The translations under genes and the position numbers were made by a program. The notes under the pieces are model-generated. The model was not told where the DNA came from and did no database searches. It saw only the letters and a list, made by a program, of their open reading frames with translations. Positions 35,756 through 43,127 of a stretch of DNA of 64,000 bases are shown piece after piece. This stretch comes from ZC4RG30 sp963777735. Lineage in GTDB: Bacteria; Pseudomonadota; Gammaproteobacteria; Steroidobacterales; Steroidobacteraceae. The stretch lies in NCBI GenBank assembly GCA_963777735.1, contig CAVZRQ010000001.1, forward strand, positions 186,001-250,000, given 5' to 3'. The stretch's first letter is position 1; each line of letters opens with the position of its first letter.

Positions 35756-36176
35756 GCTCTCGCGGCGGCCGTATCTGCTGCGAGCCATGCTCGACTGGAT
35801 CGTTGATTGCGGCTATGCCCCGCATCTGATCGTCGATGCCACTTCCGACACCGTGCAGGTGCCGCGCCAGTTCGTGAAGGAAGGGCGCATCGTCCTCAAT
35901 ATCTCCGCTTCGGCCACGCAATCGTTCCAGATCGGTGCGGCCGCAGTGGAGTTCAGCGCACGATTCAGCGGTGTGAGCCATCGCATCCGCGTTCCGGTGG
36001 AACACGTGCTCGGCATCTACGCCCGCGAGACGGGGCAGGGCATGGTGTTCACCGAAGAGCCCGGCCAGGTGCCTGGCGATGCGAACGCATCCAGCGGGGG
36101 AGACGAAGATCCACCGGAGCCTACTCCGCCTGTGCCTGAGCGGCCCAAACGGCCGAGCCTGAAGGTCGTCAAGTAG
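35748..36176 (+). CDS. sspB: ClpXP adaptor protein SspB
   Basis: SspB tethers ssrA-tagged proteins and RseA fragments to ClpXP. The 142-residue product has the substrate-binding fold (RRPYLLRAMLDW, TPHL-like APHLIVDATSDTVQVP, IVLNISASAT, VPVEHVLGIYARETGQGM), a Pro/Glu/Asp-rich linker, and the C-terminal ClpX-docking tail LKVVK. The TTG start at 35748 overlaps the end of sspA. Together with degS 3 kb away, it could act in sigma-E signalling. Confidence 0.94.
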   Translation: MPELSRRPYLLRAMLDWIVDCGYAPHLIVDATSDTVQVPRQFVKEGRIVLNISASATQSFQIGAAAVEFSARFSGVSHRIRVPVEHVLGIYARETGQGMVFTEEPGQVPGDANASSGGDEDPPEPTPPVPERPKRPSLKVVK

Positions 36177-36183
36177 CCAGGTG

Positions 36184-36573
36184 TCAACGCTCCGTTGCGC
36201 TGAATGCGTGGCGGATCCAGTGGATGTCGAAGCCTTCGTCGCCGGGTTTCAGTTCCAGCACATCAAAGCGCAGCGCGCAGCGGGCAAGTCGCGGATGTGC
36301 GGCCAGCAGGTGCCGGGTGGCGCGCTGGATCTTGCGCTGCTTGCGCCAGTCGACACTGGCAGCTCCCCCGCCATAATTGCTCCGTGCACGCAGTCGCACC
36401 TCGGCCACCACGACGACTCCATCTGCAGCCTGCGCGACGATGTCGATCTCGCCGGTGCGGCAGCGATAATTGCGTGTGAGGATGGTGAGTTGCTGTGCCT
36501 GCAGAAACAGCGCGGCAGCGTCTTCGGCGGCGCGACCGGCCTGCTGCCGGTCGATGAGGGGTCGCGGCGTCAA
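36184..36573 (-). CDS. yraN: UPF0102 family protein YraN
   Basis: The 129-residue product belongs to the UPF0102/YraN family with an endonuclease-like fold: GRAAEDAAALFLQ, ILTRNYRCRTGEIDIVAQ, and VVVAEVRLRARSNYGGG, where Glu/Asp residues match the expected PD-(D/E)xK-type site. Activity is not established. Its TTG start overlaps the lpoA stop by four bases, the same lpoA-yraN order as in E. coli. It converges on sspB. Confidence 0.9.
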   Translation of the reverse strand: MTPRPLIDRQQAGRAAEDAAALFLQAQQLTILTRNYRCRTGEIDIVAQAADGVVVVAEVRLRARSNYGGGAASVDWRKQRKIQRATRHLLAAHPRLARCALRFDVLELKPGDEGFDIHWIRHAFSATER

Positions 36574-38462
36574 TTCGTCGGGTTTGAAACAGGATCGGCC
36601 GGCAACACCACGCCCTCCCGCACCCGCGCCCAGTTGAGACTGCGCTCCACGCGTCCCTCTGGCGTCAGGTTCAACCGGCCGGTGAGGCCAGGCAGTGGCC
36701 AGTCAGTCGATGACTTGTGTATGGCCAGCGCGAGATTGGCGGCGTCGTAGCCGAAGGCGAAGTAGCGTGACTGCCGCAGGCCGCGTGCGCTCCATGCAGA
36801 TCCTGTGGCCGCGCGCAGGTCCGCGGTCGGGCCGCTGCTTTCCAGTATCCACGGCATGTCGAGTACATACATGCCATCCAGATCGCGATTCGTCTGGCTG
36901 TCGTCGCTGAGCGCATCCTGGGTCATGAAGACCGGGATTCCGTCGGCGCTGATGAAGTTGCGCAACAGGGAGTTGATCTGTCGCAGCGCCTGTGACTGGA
37001 AACCGGCAGCAAAGATGGCGTCGATGTCTGGCCTCGGGCGAGGATCAAACACCAGTTCGTTGCTGGTGATCTGCTGCAGGCGCCGATGACGATCGCGGCT
37101 TTCGTCGATGCCGAGCACGGCAGTGACCCTTTCGATCAGGTCGCGGTTCGGATCATAAATGCCCTGCGCCACCACCTGGCCCCCGGCGCGCGTCAGTTCC
37201 TCGGAAAACGCGGCGGCGACACGGGTGCCCCATTCGCCCGCGGGCGCGAGCACCATGGCATTGCGCTGGCCTGCGCCCCACATCTGCCGCGCGATCTGCC
37301 TGGCTTCATCTTCCGGCGCGAGGGCGTACTGGTAGAGGTTCGCGCCGACAAAGCCGTTGCCGGCGAGATTGTTGAGCAGCAACATGGGAACGTCGCCGGA
37401 GCGCTGCTCCATGGCGGCTTGCACCTCTGCCCGCGTCAGTGGGCCCACCAGAAAACCTGCGCCATCGGCACGGGCATTCTGGATCGCAGTGCCGACGGCA
37501 AGGGTGCCGGTGTCATAGACACGGACGGCCGGCCGCGAGCCCTGCGGCAGACGTGCGATGGCGGCGAGGAATCCGTCGCGAGTCAGCGCGGCTGCGGTGG
37601 CGGTGGAACCGGTGAGTGGCAGCAAGAGACCAATGATGGATGTGTCGGTCAGTGCCTCTGCGCCGCGTGGCGAGGCGCGCTCGCCCGGTGTGAGGATTTC
37701 TGCGGCCGCGATGGTGGCAGCGGGATGACCGGGGAACCGGCTGCGCCAGCGCTCGATGGCCGATGATGCGCTCATCGGGCTGCCGCCAGCAGCCGCTGCG
37801 ATCTGGCCAAGTTCAAGCCAGCCTCGAACCTTGGCATCCCGGCTGCTCGCCGGATCGATGCGCAGGCCGCGATCGATGGCGCTGCGCAGATCGCTGAGCA
37901 GATCGCGGCGCGCGCGGGTGCGTTCGCTTTCTGTGGTGGCGATCGTGTCGCGCTCGATGCCTGCGCGCACGGCTTCGAGTGGCTGGCCAGCGCGCAATGC
38001 CACCTGCTGTTGCAGCAGCAGCAGGCGAGTAGCTTCTGGCGCGCGAACGGGTACCGGAATCCGGGAAACCTGCTGCCAGGCTGGCAGGTACTGCCCACGC
38101 GCCATCGCGATCTCGCCGCGCAGCAGTTCAAGTTCGAACTGCTGGGCTGGTGTGAGGGCGGTGGCGGCAGTCTCGGCTACCCGTTGTGCATCGTCGGCGC
38201 GGTTGGCGGCGAGCCAGGCCCTTGCGGCCGCCAGCGCATATTCGTTGCGATCGGGCGGCGGGTTGTCCTGGGCCAGGCGCTCGTACATCTGCGCCGCCGC
38301 TGTGGGATTGTTCTGCTGCAGCAGGCGTTCGGCGCGGGAGACCGACGCGGGACCGGTGCCAGTGGAAGGGGAAGTGGCACAGCCGGCCAGCAGCGCAGCC
38401 AGCAGGCAGGCAGCGGGACCGGAGAAGATCTTCAAGGGCAGTCTGTGTTGCGTGGCTGGCAT
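36570..38462 (-). CDS. lpoA: Penicillin-binding protein activator LpoA
   Basis: LpoA is an outer-membrane lipoprotein that stimulates PBP1A from the periplasm. The 630-residue product has a lipoprotein signal (IFSGPAACLLAALLAGC, lipobox LLAGC), an N-terminal TPR-like helical half (residues 30-270), and a C-terminal periplasmic-binding-protein-like domain (IIGLLLPLTGSTATAA, GFLVGPLTRAEVQ, MLLLNN, GRLNLTPEGRVERSLNWARVREG). The frame opens to 39485 antisense to rsmI; the ATG at 38462 gives the signal. It is divergent from rsmI with a 60-base gap. Confidence 0.92.
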   Translation of the reverse strand: MPATQHRLPLKIFSGPAACLLAALLAGCATSPSTGTGPASVSRAERLLQQNNPTAAAQMYERLAQDNPPPDRNEYALAAARAWLAANRADDAQRVAETAATALTPAQQFELELLRGEIAMARGQYLPAWQQVSRIPVPVRAPEATRLLLLQQQVALRAGQPLEAVRAGIERDTIATTESERTRARRDLLSDLRSAIDRGLRIDPASSRDAKVRGWLELGQIAAAAGGSPMSASSAIERWRSRFPGHPAATIAAAEILTPGERASPRGAEALTDTSIIGLLLPLTGSTATAAALTRDGFLAAIARLPQGSRPAVRVYDTGTLAVGTAIQNARADGAGFLVGPLTRAEVQAAMEQRSGDVPMLLLNNLAGNGFVGANLYQYALAPEDEARQIARQMWGAGQRNAMVLAPAGEWGTRVAAAFSEELTRAGGQVVAQGIYDPNRDLIERVTAVLGIDESRDRHRRLQQITSNELVFDPRPRPDIDAIFAAGFQSQALRQINSLLRNFISADGIPVFMTQDALSDDSQTNRDLDGMYVLDMPWILESSGPTADLRAATGSAWSARGLRQSRYFAFGYDAANLALAIHKSSTDWPLPGLTGRLNLTPEGRVERSLNWARVREGVVLPADPVSNPTN

Positions 38463-38522
38463 CTGGCGGGGCAAGCTTGGCTGTTCCTTAAATGGCGTGA
38501 ACGTCGCCCGGAGATTATAGAG

Positions 38523-40088
38523 GTGGCCCCGGGCCGAATCGAACTGGTTGCGACGCCGATCGGCAATCTGGCGGATCTTTCGCCGCGGGCCCGCGAAGTG
38601 TTGGCAAGCGCCGACATCATTGCGGCCGAAGACACCCGCCACACCGCCAACCTGCTGCGCCAGCTGGGGCTGCACCGGCCGCTGGTGTCCCTGCACGACC
38701 ACAATGAGGCCGCGCGCCGGGACCAGCTCATTGCGCAGGTACAGAAGCAGGGCCTCTGCATCGCGGTGGTGAGCGATGCGGGCACGCCGCTGGTTTCCGA
38801 TCCGGGATATCTGCTGGTGCAGGCAGCTCTGGCGGCCGGCATTGCCGTGCACGCCATTCCTGGGCCTTCGGCGGTGCTGGTGGCGCTGGCGGTGAGCGGC
38901 CTGCCGGTGGATCGCTTCAGCTTCGAGGGATTTCTGCCGGCGCGCGCCGGGGCGAGGCGCGAGAAGCTGCGTGCCCTGCTGCGCGAACCGCGCACGATGG
39001 TTTTCTTTGAAGCGCCGCATCGCATTGTGGAAACCCTGCAGGACCTGCAACTGGAGCTGGGCGCGGAGCGCAATGCCTGCGTGGCGCGCGAACTGACCAA
39101 GACCCATGAGAGCGTATATCGCGGCAGCATTGCGCGGCTGCTTGCGATTGCGGCGGAAGATGCCAATTTTGCGCGCGGCGAGATCACGCTGGTGGTGGCC
39201 GGCGCGCCGGACGCCGACGCCGCGCCCGATGACGCCTTCGTCACCCGCGCGCTCGATCTGCTGTCGGCAGAGCTGCCACCGTCGCGGGCGGCGGCGGTGG
39301 TGGCGCAGCTCACCGGGCGGCGCAAGGCCGATGTCTATGCACTCACGCGCCGCGCCGTGGCGGCCGATCAAACCAACGAAGCGGAAGGTTCCATGACTGC
39401 AGCGCCCCTCAAATTGATTTCTTCCATGGCCACGCGCGAACTGCTGGCTGCACTGGCCGCGCAGTACGCGCGCGACACAGGCCAATCGGTTGCCACCGAA
39501 GCTGGCGGTGGCGTCGATGTCGCGAAGCGCGTTTCGGCGGGTGAAACCGTGGATCTGGTGGTGCTCGCTGCCAATGCCATCGACAAGCTGATCGCCGAGG
39601 GGCGGGTGTTGCCAGGTCGCGTGGATCTGGTGGAGTCCGGTGTGGCGATTGCCGTGCGGTCCGGGGCCGCAATGCCTTCGATCGCAACCGAAGAGGATGT
39701 GAAGGCCGCCGTGCTTGCCGCCAGCAGCCTGAGTTACTCCACCGGGCCCAGCGGCGTGTATCTGGAAAAACTCTTTGCCCGATGGGGAATCCTCGAGGAG
39801 ATCCGCGCGCGCATCGTGGTGCCGCCGCCGGGTGTGCCTGTGGGGTCGCTGGTAGCCGGTGGCCAGGTGGCGCTGGGTTTCCAGCAGTTGAGCGAACTCA
39901 TGAATCTCGAAGGCATCACGGTGCTGGGGCCACTTCCGGAATCAATCCAGACGCTGACGGTATTCTCCGGCGGCGTCTGTGCCAGCAGTGCGGCACCGGA
40001 AGCGGCGCGCGCCCTGCTGCAATACCTGGCATCGCCCGAGATTGCGGCCCTCAAGCAGCAATACGGCATGGCGGCGGCACGCGGATAG
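38523..40088 (+). CDS. rsmI: RsmI 16S rRNA methyltransferase fused in frame to a ModA-like binding protein
   Basis: Residues 1-285 are RsmI, which 2'-O-methylates C1402 of 16S rRNA: IELVATPIGNLADLSPRA, AAEDTRHTANLL, VSDAGTPLVSDPGY, IPGPSA, FFEAPHR, RRKADVYALTR. The GTG at 38523 has GGAG nine bases upstream. Instead of stopping after the usual ALTRR...ADQ end, the frame runs on, without a stop, into a ModA-like domain (see next entry), total 521 residues. A stop could exist only in another frame, where TGA overlaps the internal ATG at 39393. So this is either a true fusion, or two overlapping genes joined by an indel. Confidence 0.85.
   Translation: MAPGRIELVATPIGNLADLSPRAREVLASADIIAAEDTRHTANLLRQLGLHRPLVSLHDHNEAARRDQLIAQVQKQGLCIAVVSDAGTPLVSDPGYLLVQAALAAGIAVHAIPGPSAVLVALAVSGLPVDRFSFEGFLPARAGARREKLRALLREPRTMVFFEAPHRIVETLQDLQLELGAERNACVARELTKTHESVYRGSIARLLAIAAEDANFARGEITLVVAGAPDADAAPDDAFVTRALDLLSAELPPSRAAAVVAQLTGRRKADVYALTRRAVAADQTNEAEGSMTAAPLKLISSMATRELLAALAAQYARDTGQSVATEAGGGVDVAKRVSAGETVDLVVLAANAIDKLIAEGRVLPGRVDLVESGVAIAVRSGAAMPSIATEEDVKAAVLAASSLSYSTGPSGVYLEKLFARWGILEEIRARIVVPPPGVPVGSLVAGGQVALGFQQLSELMNLEGITVLGPLPESIQTLTVFSGGVCASSAAPEAARALLQYLASPEIAALKQQYGMAAARG
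39393..40088 (+). other. ModA-like substrate-binding domain within the rsmI reading frame
   Basis: From the internal ATG at 39393 (GAAGG six bases upstream) the sequence reads as a 231-residue type II periplasmic-binding protein of the molybdate/ModA group: LISSMATRELLAALAAQ, TEAGGGVDVAKRV, VVLAANAIDKLI, STGPSGVYLEKLF, GSLVAGGQVALGFQQLSELM. It has no signal peptide, whether read alone or in the fusion. Signal-less relatives of this kind exist in proteobacteria as separate genes. The ligand is unknown and no modBC genes are nearby. It may be translated separately. Confidence 0.7.
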
Positions 40089-40114
40089 ACTTCCGCCGCG
40101 CGTGGCGCCGGAGT

Positions 40115-40642
40115 TCAGTTCTTGTCAGCGCCTGCGCAGCTTGCGCCGAGCCAGGCGGAATCGAACTTCATGTTCATGCTCATCTGCGGGGATTTGATCT
40201 CCATCGTGCCGCGCACATGCGTGCTGTCGACGGCTTCGACCTGCATCCGGCCGCTGGCCGTGCCGTCGTTTCCCTTGCACTGGAACGTCCACTCCTGACG
40301 TTTTGAAGTGCTGCTGACGGAGGTGTATTTGCAGTCGCTGCCGGCCTCCGGCTGCTGCCGGAACGCGCCTTCCTGCAGGTCTTTCGCGGTAACGCAGGAT
40401 CTGGTTTTCGTGGTGGTCGGGGCGCCCACGCCCATCTGCTTGAACATCTGCTCCATCTGCGCTCGCTGCGCGGGTGGCATCTTCGCCAGCGCGTCTGCAG
40501 GCATCGACATTCCGCTGGAGCTGGTCACCGTGGTGGTCTCCCACAGGCCGGTCTTTGCGGAGAGGGCTTCGGCCGCGAGCAGTGGCAGGGCGACGGCGCC
40601 AGCAATCAGCAACGAGGGAAATCGCCGCGTGAATCGTTTCAT
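40115..40642 (-). CDS. DUF3617 family secreted protein
   Basis: The 175-residue product has a signal peptide (MKRFTRRFPSLLIAGAVALPLLAAEA) and a DUF3617-type domain: KTGLWETTTVTSS near the start, four cysteines in the mature part (SCVTAKDL, SDCKYTS, FQCKGNDG, ASCAGAD) suitable for two disulfides, and MEIKSPQMSMNM near the end. A Met/Gln-rich segment (KMPPAQRAQMEQMFKQMGVG) lies between. No function is known; it should be periplasmic. Start chosen at 40642; the upstream extension to 40687 lacks the signal pattern. Confidence 0.8.
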   Translation of the reverse strand: MKRFTRRFPSLLIAGAVALPLLAAEALSAKTGLWETTTVTSSSGMSMPADALAKMPPAQRAQMEQMFKQMGVGAPTTTKTRSCVTAKDLQEGAFRQQPEAGSDCKYTSVSSTSKRQEWTFQCKGNDGTASGRMQVEAVDSTHVRGTMEIKSPQMSMNMKFDSAWLGASCAGADKN

Positions 40643-40761
40643 GACGTCTGTCCTGGGTGGCGAAGGTGAGCGAATGCCGTATTCCAAGCCTCGTCTGATT
40701 GTCGGTCCACGTTGCGTTGAACAGCAAGCAATGGCTGGCCGTGACTGCTATGGTCCGCCGC

Positions 40762-41170
40762 GGGGGAGTTGGCTGGGCAATCGCTGCGCAACATCTGCAA
40801 AGGTGAAGCGGGGAGGAAAGTCCGGGCTCCAGTGGACAAGGTGCCAGGTAATGCCTGGGGGGCGTGAGCCCACGGAAAGTGCAACAGAGAATAGACCGCC
40901 TAAGTGACCGGGAGGAGCAATCCGACCGGACGCCGGCAAGGGTGAAACGGTGCGGTAAGAGCGCACCGCGTCGGTGGTAACACTCGACGGCTGGAAAACC
41001 CCACCTGGAGCAAGGCCAAATAGGGAAGTAGCGCCGGAGGCCGCAAGGCCGAAGGGGCAAGCGTGAGTCCCGCGTGCTTCCGGGTAGGCTGCTGAAGGGC
41101 TGCGGTGACGTAGTCCGTAGAGGAATGATTGCCCTCGACAGAACCCGGCTTATAGGCCAGCTCCCCCCTT
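40762..41170 (+). ncRNA. rnpB: RNase P RNA (class A)
   Basis: This is the catalytic RNA that matures tRNA 5' ends. The universal blocks are visible: GAGGAAAGTCCGGGCTCC (40825 region), GTGCCAGGTAATGCCTGGGGGG, GTGCAACAGAGAATAGACCGCC, GGTAAGAGCGCACCG, GGAGCAAGGCCAAATAGG, and near the 3' end GACAGAACCCGGCTTATAGG. The P1 helix pairs GGGGGAGTTGGCT at the 5' end with AGGCCAGCTCCCCC at the 3' end, which sets the approximate ends and a length of about 410 nt. It lies between the DUF3617 gene and the dcw operon. Confidence 0.95.
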
Positions 41171-41331
41171 TATCCTGTCTTTACCGCCGCTTGTGGGTGT
41201 TCAGTTGCGCTGCTTTGTGAGCTTTTGGATCCAAGTGCCGGATTCGAAAGGGAACTTGGCGAGAACTGCGTCCCACTTTCCACAACGCGCGTAAGTTGTT
41301 GTGACATAAACAAAAAAACAATGTTGCAGCG

Positions 41332-41361
41332 TTGACATAAGGCCCGCTCGGTTCCTAATAT
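41332..41361 (+). promoter_or_regulatory. Sigma70 promoter of the dcw operon
   Basis: A consensus -35 TTGACA (41332-41337) and a -10 TAATAT (41356-41361) are spaced by 18 bases. The start site would fall near 41368, inside the MraZ-box array that follows. This is the strongest promoter seen in the window. Confidence 0.75.
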
Positions 41362-41394
41362 GGGGCCAAGTGGGTTCAAGTGGGTGGAAGTGGG
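41360..41394 (+). promoter_or_regulatory. MraZ operator: GTGGG boxes at 10-base steps
   Basis: Three exact GTGGG boxes (41370-41374, 41380-41384, 41390-41394) recur every 10 bases, preceded in phase by an imperfect ATGGG at 41360. MraZ in E. coli binds just such repeats in front of its own gene and represses the dcw operon. Here the boxes overlap the -10 element and the expected start site, fitting repression by promoter occlusion. Confidence 0.85.
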
Positions 41395-41411
41395 TTGCCC
41401 CCTTTCAGTGC

Positions 41412-41864
41412 ATGTTTCGCGGCGCTACCAAAATCACGATTGATGACAAGGGCAGGGTTGTAGTCCCGGTACGCCAGCGTGCCCTGCTGTCTGCCGCCGG
41501 CGAGGGCCGGGTGATCGTGACCGTCGACCGGGACGAGTGCCTGCTGATTTATGCAGCGCCCGAATGGGAGCGGATCGAGCAGCAGCTGAACAGCCTGCCG
41601 AGCCTGCACCCGCAGGTGCGCCGCCTGCAGCGCCTGATGGTGGGTCATGCCGAGGAAATGATGCTCGACAGCCATGGTCGTCTCGCGTTGACGCCGGAGC
41701 TGCGCGAATTCGCGGGACTGGATCGCGCGGCATGGCTGGTGGGACAGGGCAACAAGCTGGAATTGTGGGATGAAGCACGCTGGAACGCCCAGCGTGAAGA
41801 GTGGAAGAAGAGTGAGCAGGGCGTGACTGAACTCGCCGCCGAGCTCAGCACGTTGAAACTCTGA
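41412..41864 (+). CDS. mraZ: Transcriptional regulator MraZ
   Basis: MraZ is a ring-forming DNA-binding protein of the AbrB fold that autorepresses the dcw operon. The 150-residue product has two SpoVT/AbrB-like halves: MFRGATKITIDDKGRVVVP at the start and EMMLDSHGRLALTPELREFAGL in the second half, with LVGQGNKLELWDEARW. The ATG at 41412 matches the family start, although the frame opens at 41370. Its binding boxes lie immediately upstream. rsmH starts 25 bases downstream. Confidence 0.96.
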   Translation: MFRGATKITIDDKGRVVVPVRQRALLSAAGEGRVIVTVDRDECLLIYAAPEWERIEQQLNSLPSLHPQVRRLQRLMVGHAEEMMLDSHGRLALTPELREFAGLDRAAWLVGQGNKLELWDEARWNAQREEWKKSEQGVTELAAELSTLKL

Positions 41865-41889
41865 TGTCTGGACCCCGGGGAGCATTTCA

Positions 41890-42849
41890 TTGGCTGAGCA
41901 CGAGCCGGTGCTTGTCGAAGAGGCCGTCGCTGCGCTTGCGATCGGTCCGGCCGGCGCACGCCCGCGACTGTATGTCGACGCCACGTTTGGCCGAGGCGGT
42001 CACGCGGCCCGCATCCTCGCAGCGCTCGGAGCCGACGATCGCCTGCTCGCGATCGACCGCGATCCAGAGGCAATCACCGCCGCTGGCCGGCGCTTCGAAT
42101 CGGAGCCGCGCCTGGTGGTGGCTCGCGCTGCGTTCAGTGCGCTCGACGCACTGGTCGCGGCACATGGCGAAGGACGTGCCTGTTGCGGGATTCTGTTCGA
42201 CCTCGGCGTGTCTTCGCCGCAGCTCGACGAAGGCGCGCGCGGCTTCAGCTTCCAGCAGGATGGTCCGCTCGACATGCGCATGGACCCGTCGCACGGTCAA
42301 AGCGCAGCCGAGTGGCTTGGCCGCGCCGCCGCCGACGAGATCCGCGACGTGATCGGCACGCTGGGCGAAGAACGTTTCGCCGGGCGTATCGCGCGCGCCA
42401 TCACCGAACACCGCGTCGCAGAGCCGATCACCACGACGGGCCAGCTGGCGCAGATCGTTGCGGGGGCGGTGCGCACGCGTGAGCGGGGCAAGCATCCGGC
42501 CACCCGCACTTTCCAGGCCATCCGCATGCACATCAACGATGAGCTCGGCGAGCTCTCGCGCGGCCTCGCGGCGGCGCTGCGCGTGCTGGCTCCGGGTGGG
42601 CGTCTCGCGGTCATCAGCTTTCATTCGCTGGAAGACCGCATGGTGAAGCATTTCATGCGGCGCGAGGCGCAGCCTGATCCGGCGTGGGCCCGCTTGCCGA
42701 TTGCGCCGGATTTCTCGCCGTCACTGCGTCTGGTCGGCAAGAAGTTGCGGGCCGGTGATGCAGAGCTGGCCCTGAATCCGCGCGCCCGCTCTGCCATCCT
42801 GCGTGTTGCCGAGCGACTGGAAGCGCCGCCCGTTGGCGGTGATGCCTGA
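41890..42849 (+). CDS. rsmH: 16S rRNA m4C1402 methyltransferase RsmH
   Basis: RsmH (MraW) N4-methylates C1402 of 16S rRNA, the same nucleotide that RsmI 2'-O-methylates; both genes are in this window. The 319-residue product has EPVLVEEAV, the SAM-binding VDATFGRGGHAARIL, LFDLGVSSPQLDEGARGFSF, DMRMD, and HPATRTFQAIRMHINDEL. It starts at TTG 41890 and overlaps ftsL by one base. Confidence 0.96.
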   Translation: MAEHEPVLVEEAVAALAIGPAGARPRLYVDATFGRGGHAARILAALGADDRLLAIDRDPEAITAAGRRFESEPRLVVARAAFSALDALVAAHGEGRACCGILFDLGVSSPQLDEGARGFSFQQDGPLDMRMDPSHGQSAAEWLGRAAADEIRDVIGTLGEERFAGRIARAITEHRVAEPITTTGQLAQIVAGAVRTRERGKHPATRTFQAIRMHINDELGELSRGLAAALRVLAPGGRLAVISFHSLEDRMVKHFMRREAQPDPAWARLPIAPDFSPSLRLVGKKLRAGDAELALNPRARSAILRVAERLEAPPVGGDA

Positions 42850-43127
42850 TGTCCGCACTGCGCCAGCCATGGATCATTCTGGCGCTGCTGTGGTGTGCCG
42901 TGCTCGGCTCGGCAGTGGCAGCTGTCTACACCCGGCATCGTTCACGCGAGCTGTTCGTGGAACTCGAGCGACTGCATCGCGAGCGTGATCAGCTGGACAT
43001 CACCTGGGGTCAGCTGCAACTGGAGCAGAGCACCTTTTCTGCGCACGCCCACGTGGAAGCGACAGCGCGCGCGCGGCTCAGCATGTTCAGCCCCGAACCG
43101 GCGAAGATCCAGCAGGTGGTGCCGTGA
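42849..43127 (+). CDS. ftsL: Cell division protein FtsL
   Basis: FtsL is a small bitopic divisome protein that pairs with FtsB through a coiled coil. The 92-residue product has one membrane helix (IILALLWCAVLGSAVAAVY, residues 9-27) and a periplasmic coiled coil (RELFVELERLHRERDQLDITWGQLQLEQS), ending ARLSMFSPEPAKIQQVV. Sequence conservation in FtsL is low; position between rsmH and ftsI supports the call. It overlaps both neighbours. Confidence 0.92.
   Translation: MSALRQPWIILALLWCAVLGSAVAAVYTRHRSRELFVELERLHRERDQLDITWGQLQLEQSTFSAHAHVEATARARLSMFSPEPAKIQQVVP

Noticed and set aside
38010..38522. 171-codon N-terminal extension of the rsmI frame
   Set aside because: It is antisense to lpoA, low in family-like sequence, and the RsmI domain begins at the GTG at 38523 with a good ribosome site.
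38463..39485. 340-codon N-terminal extension of lpoA
   Set aside because: The extension is antisense to rsmI and would bury the lipoprotein signal; the ATG at 38462 is the sensible start.
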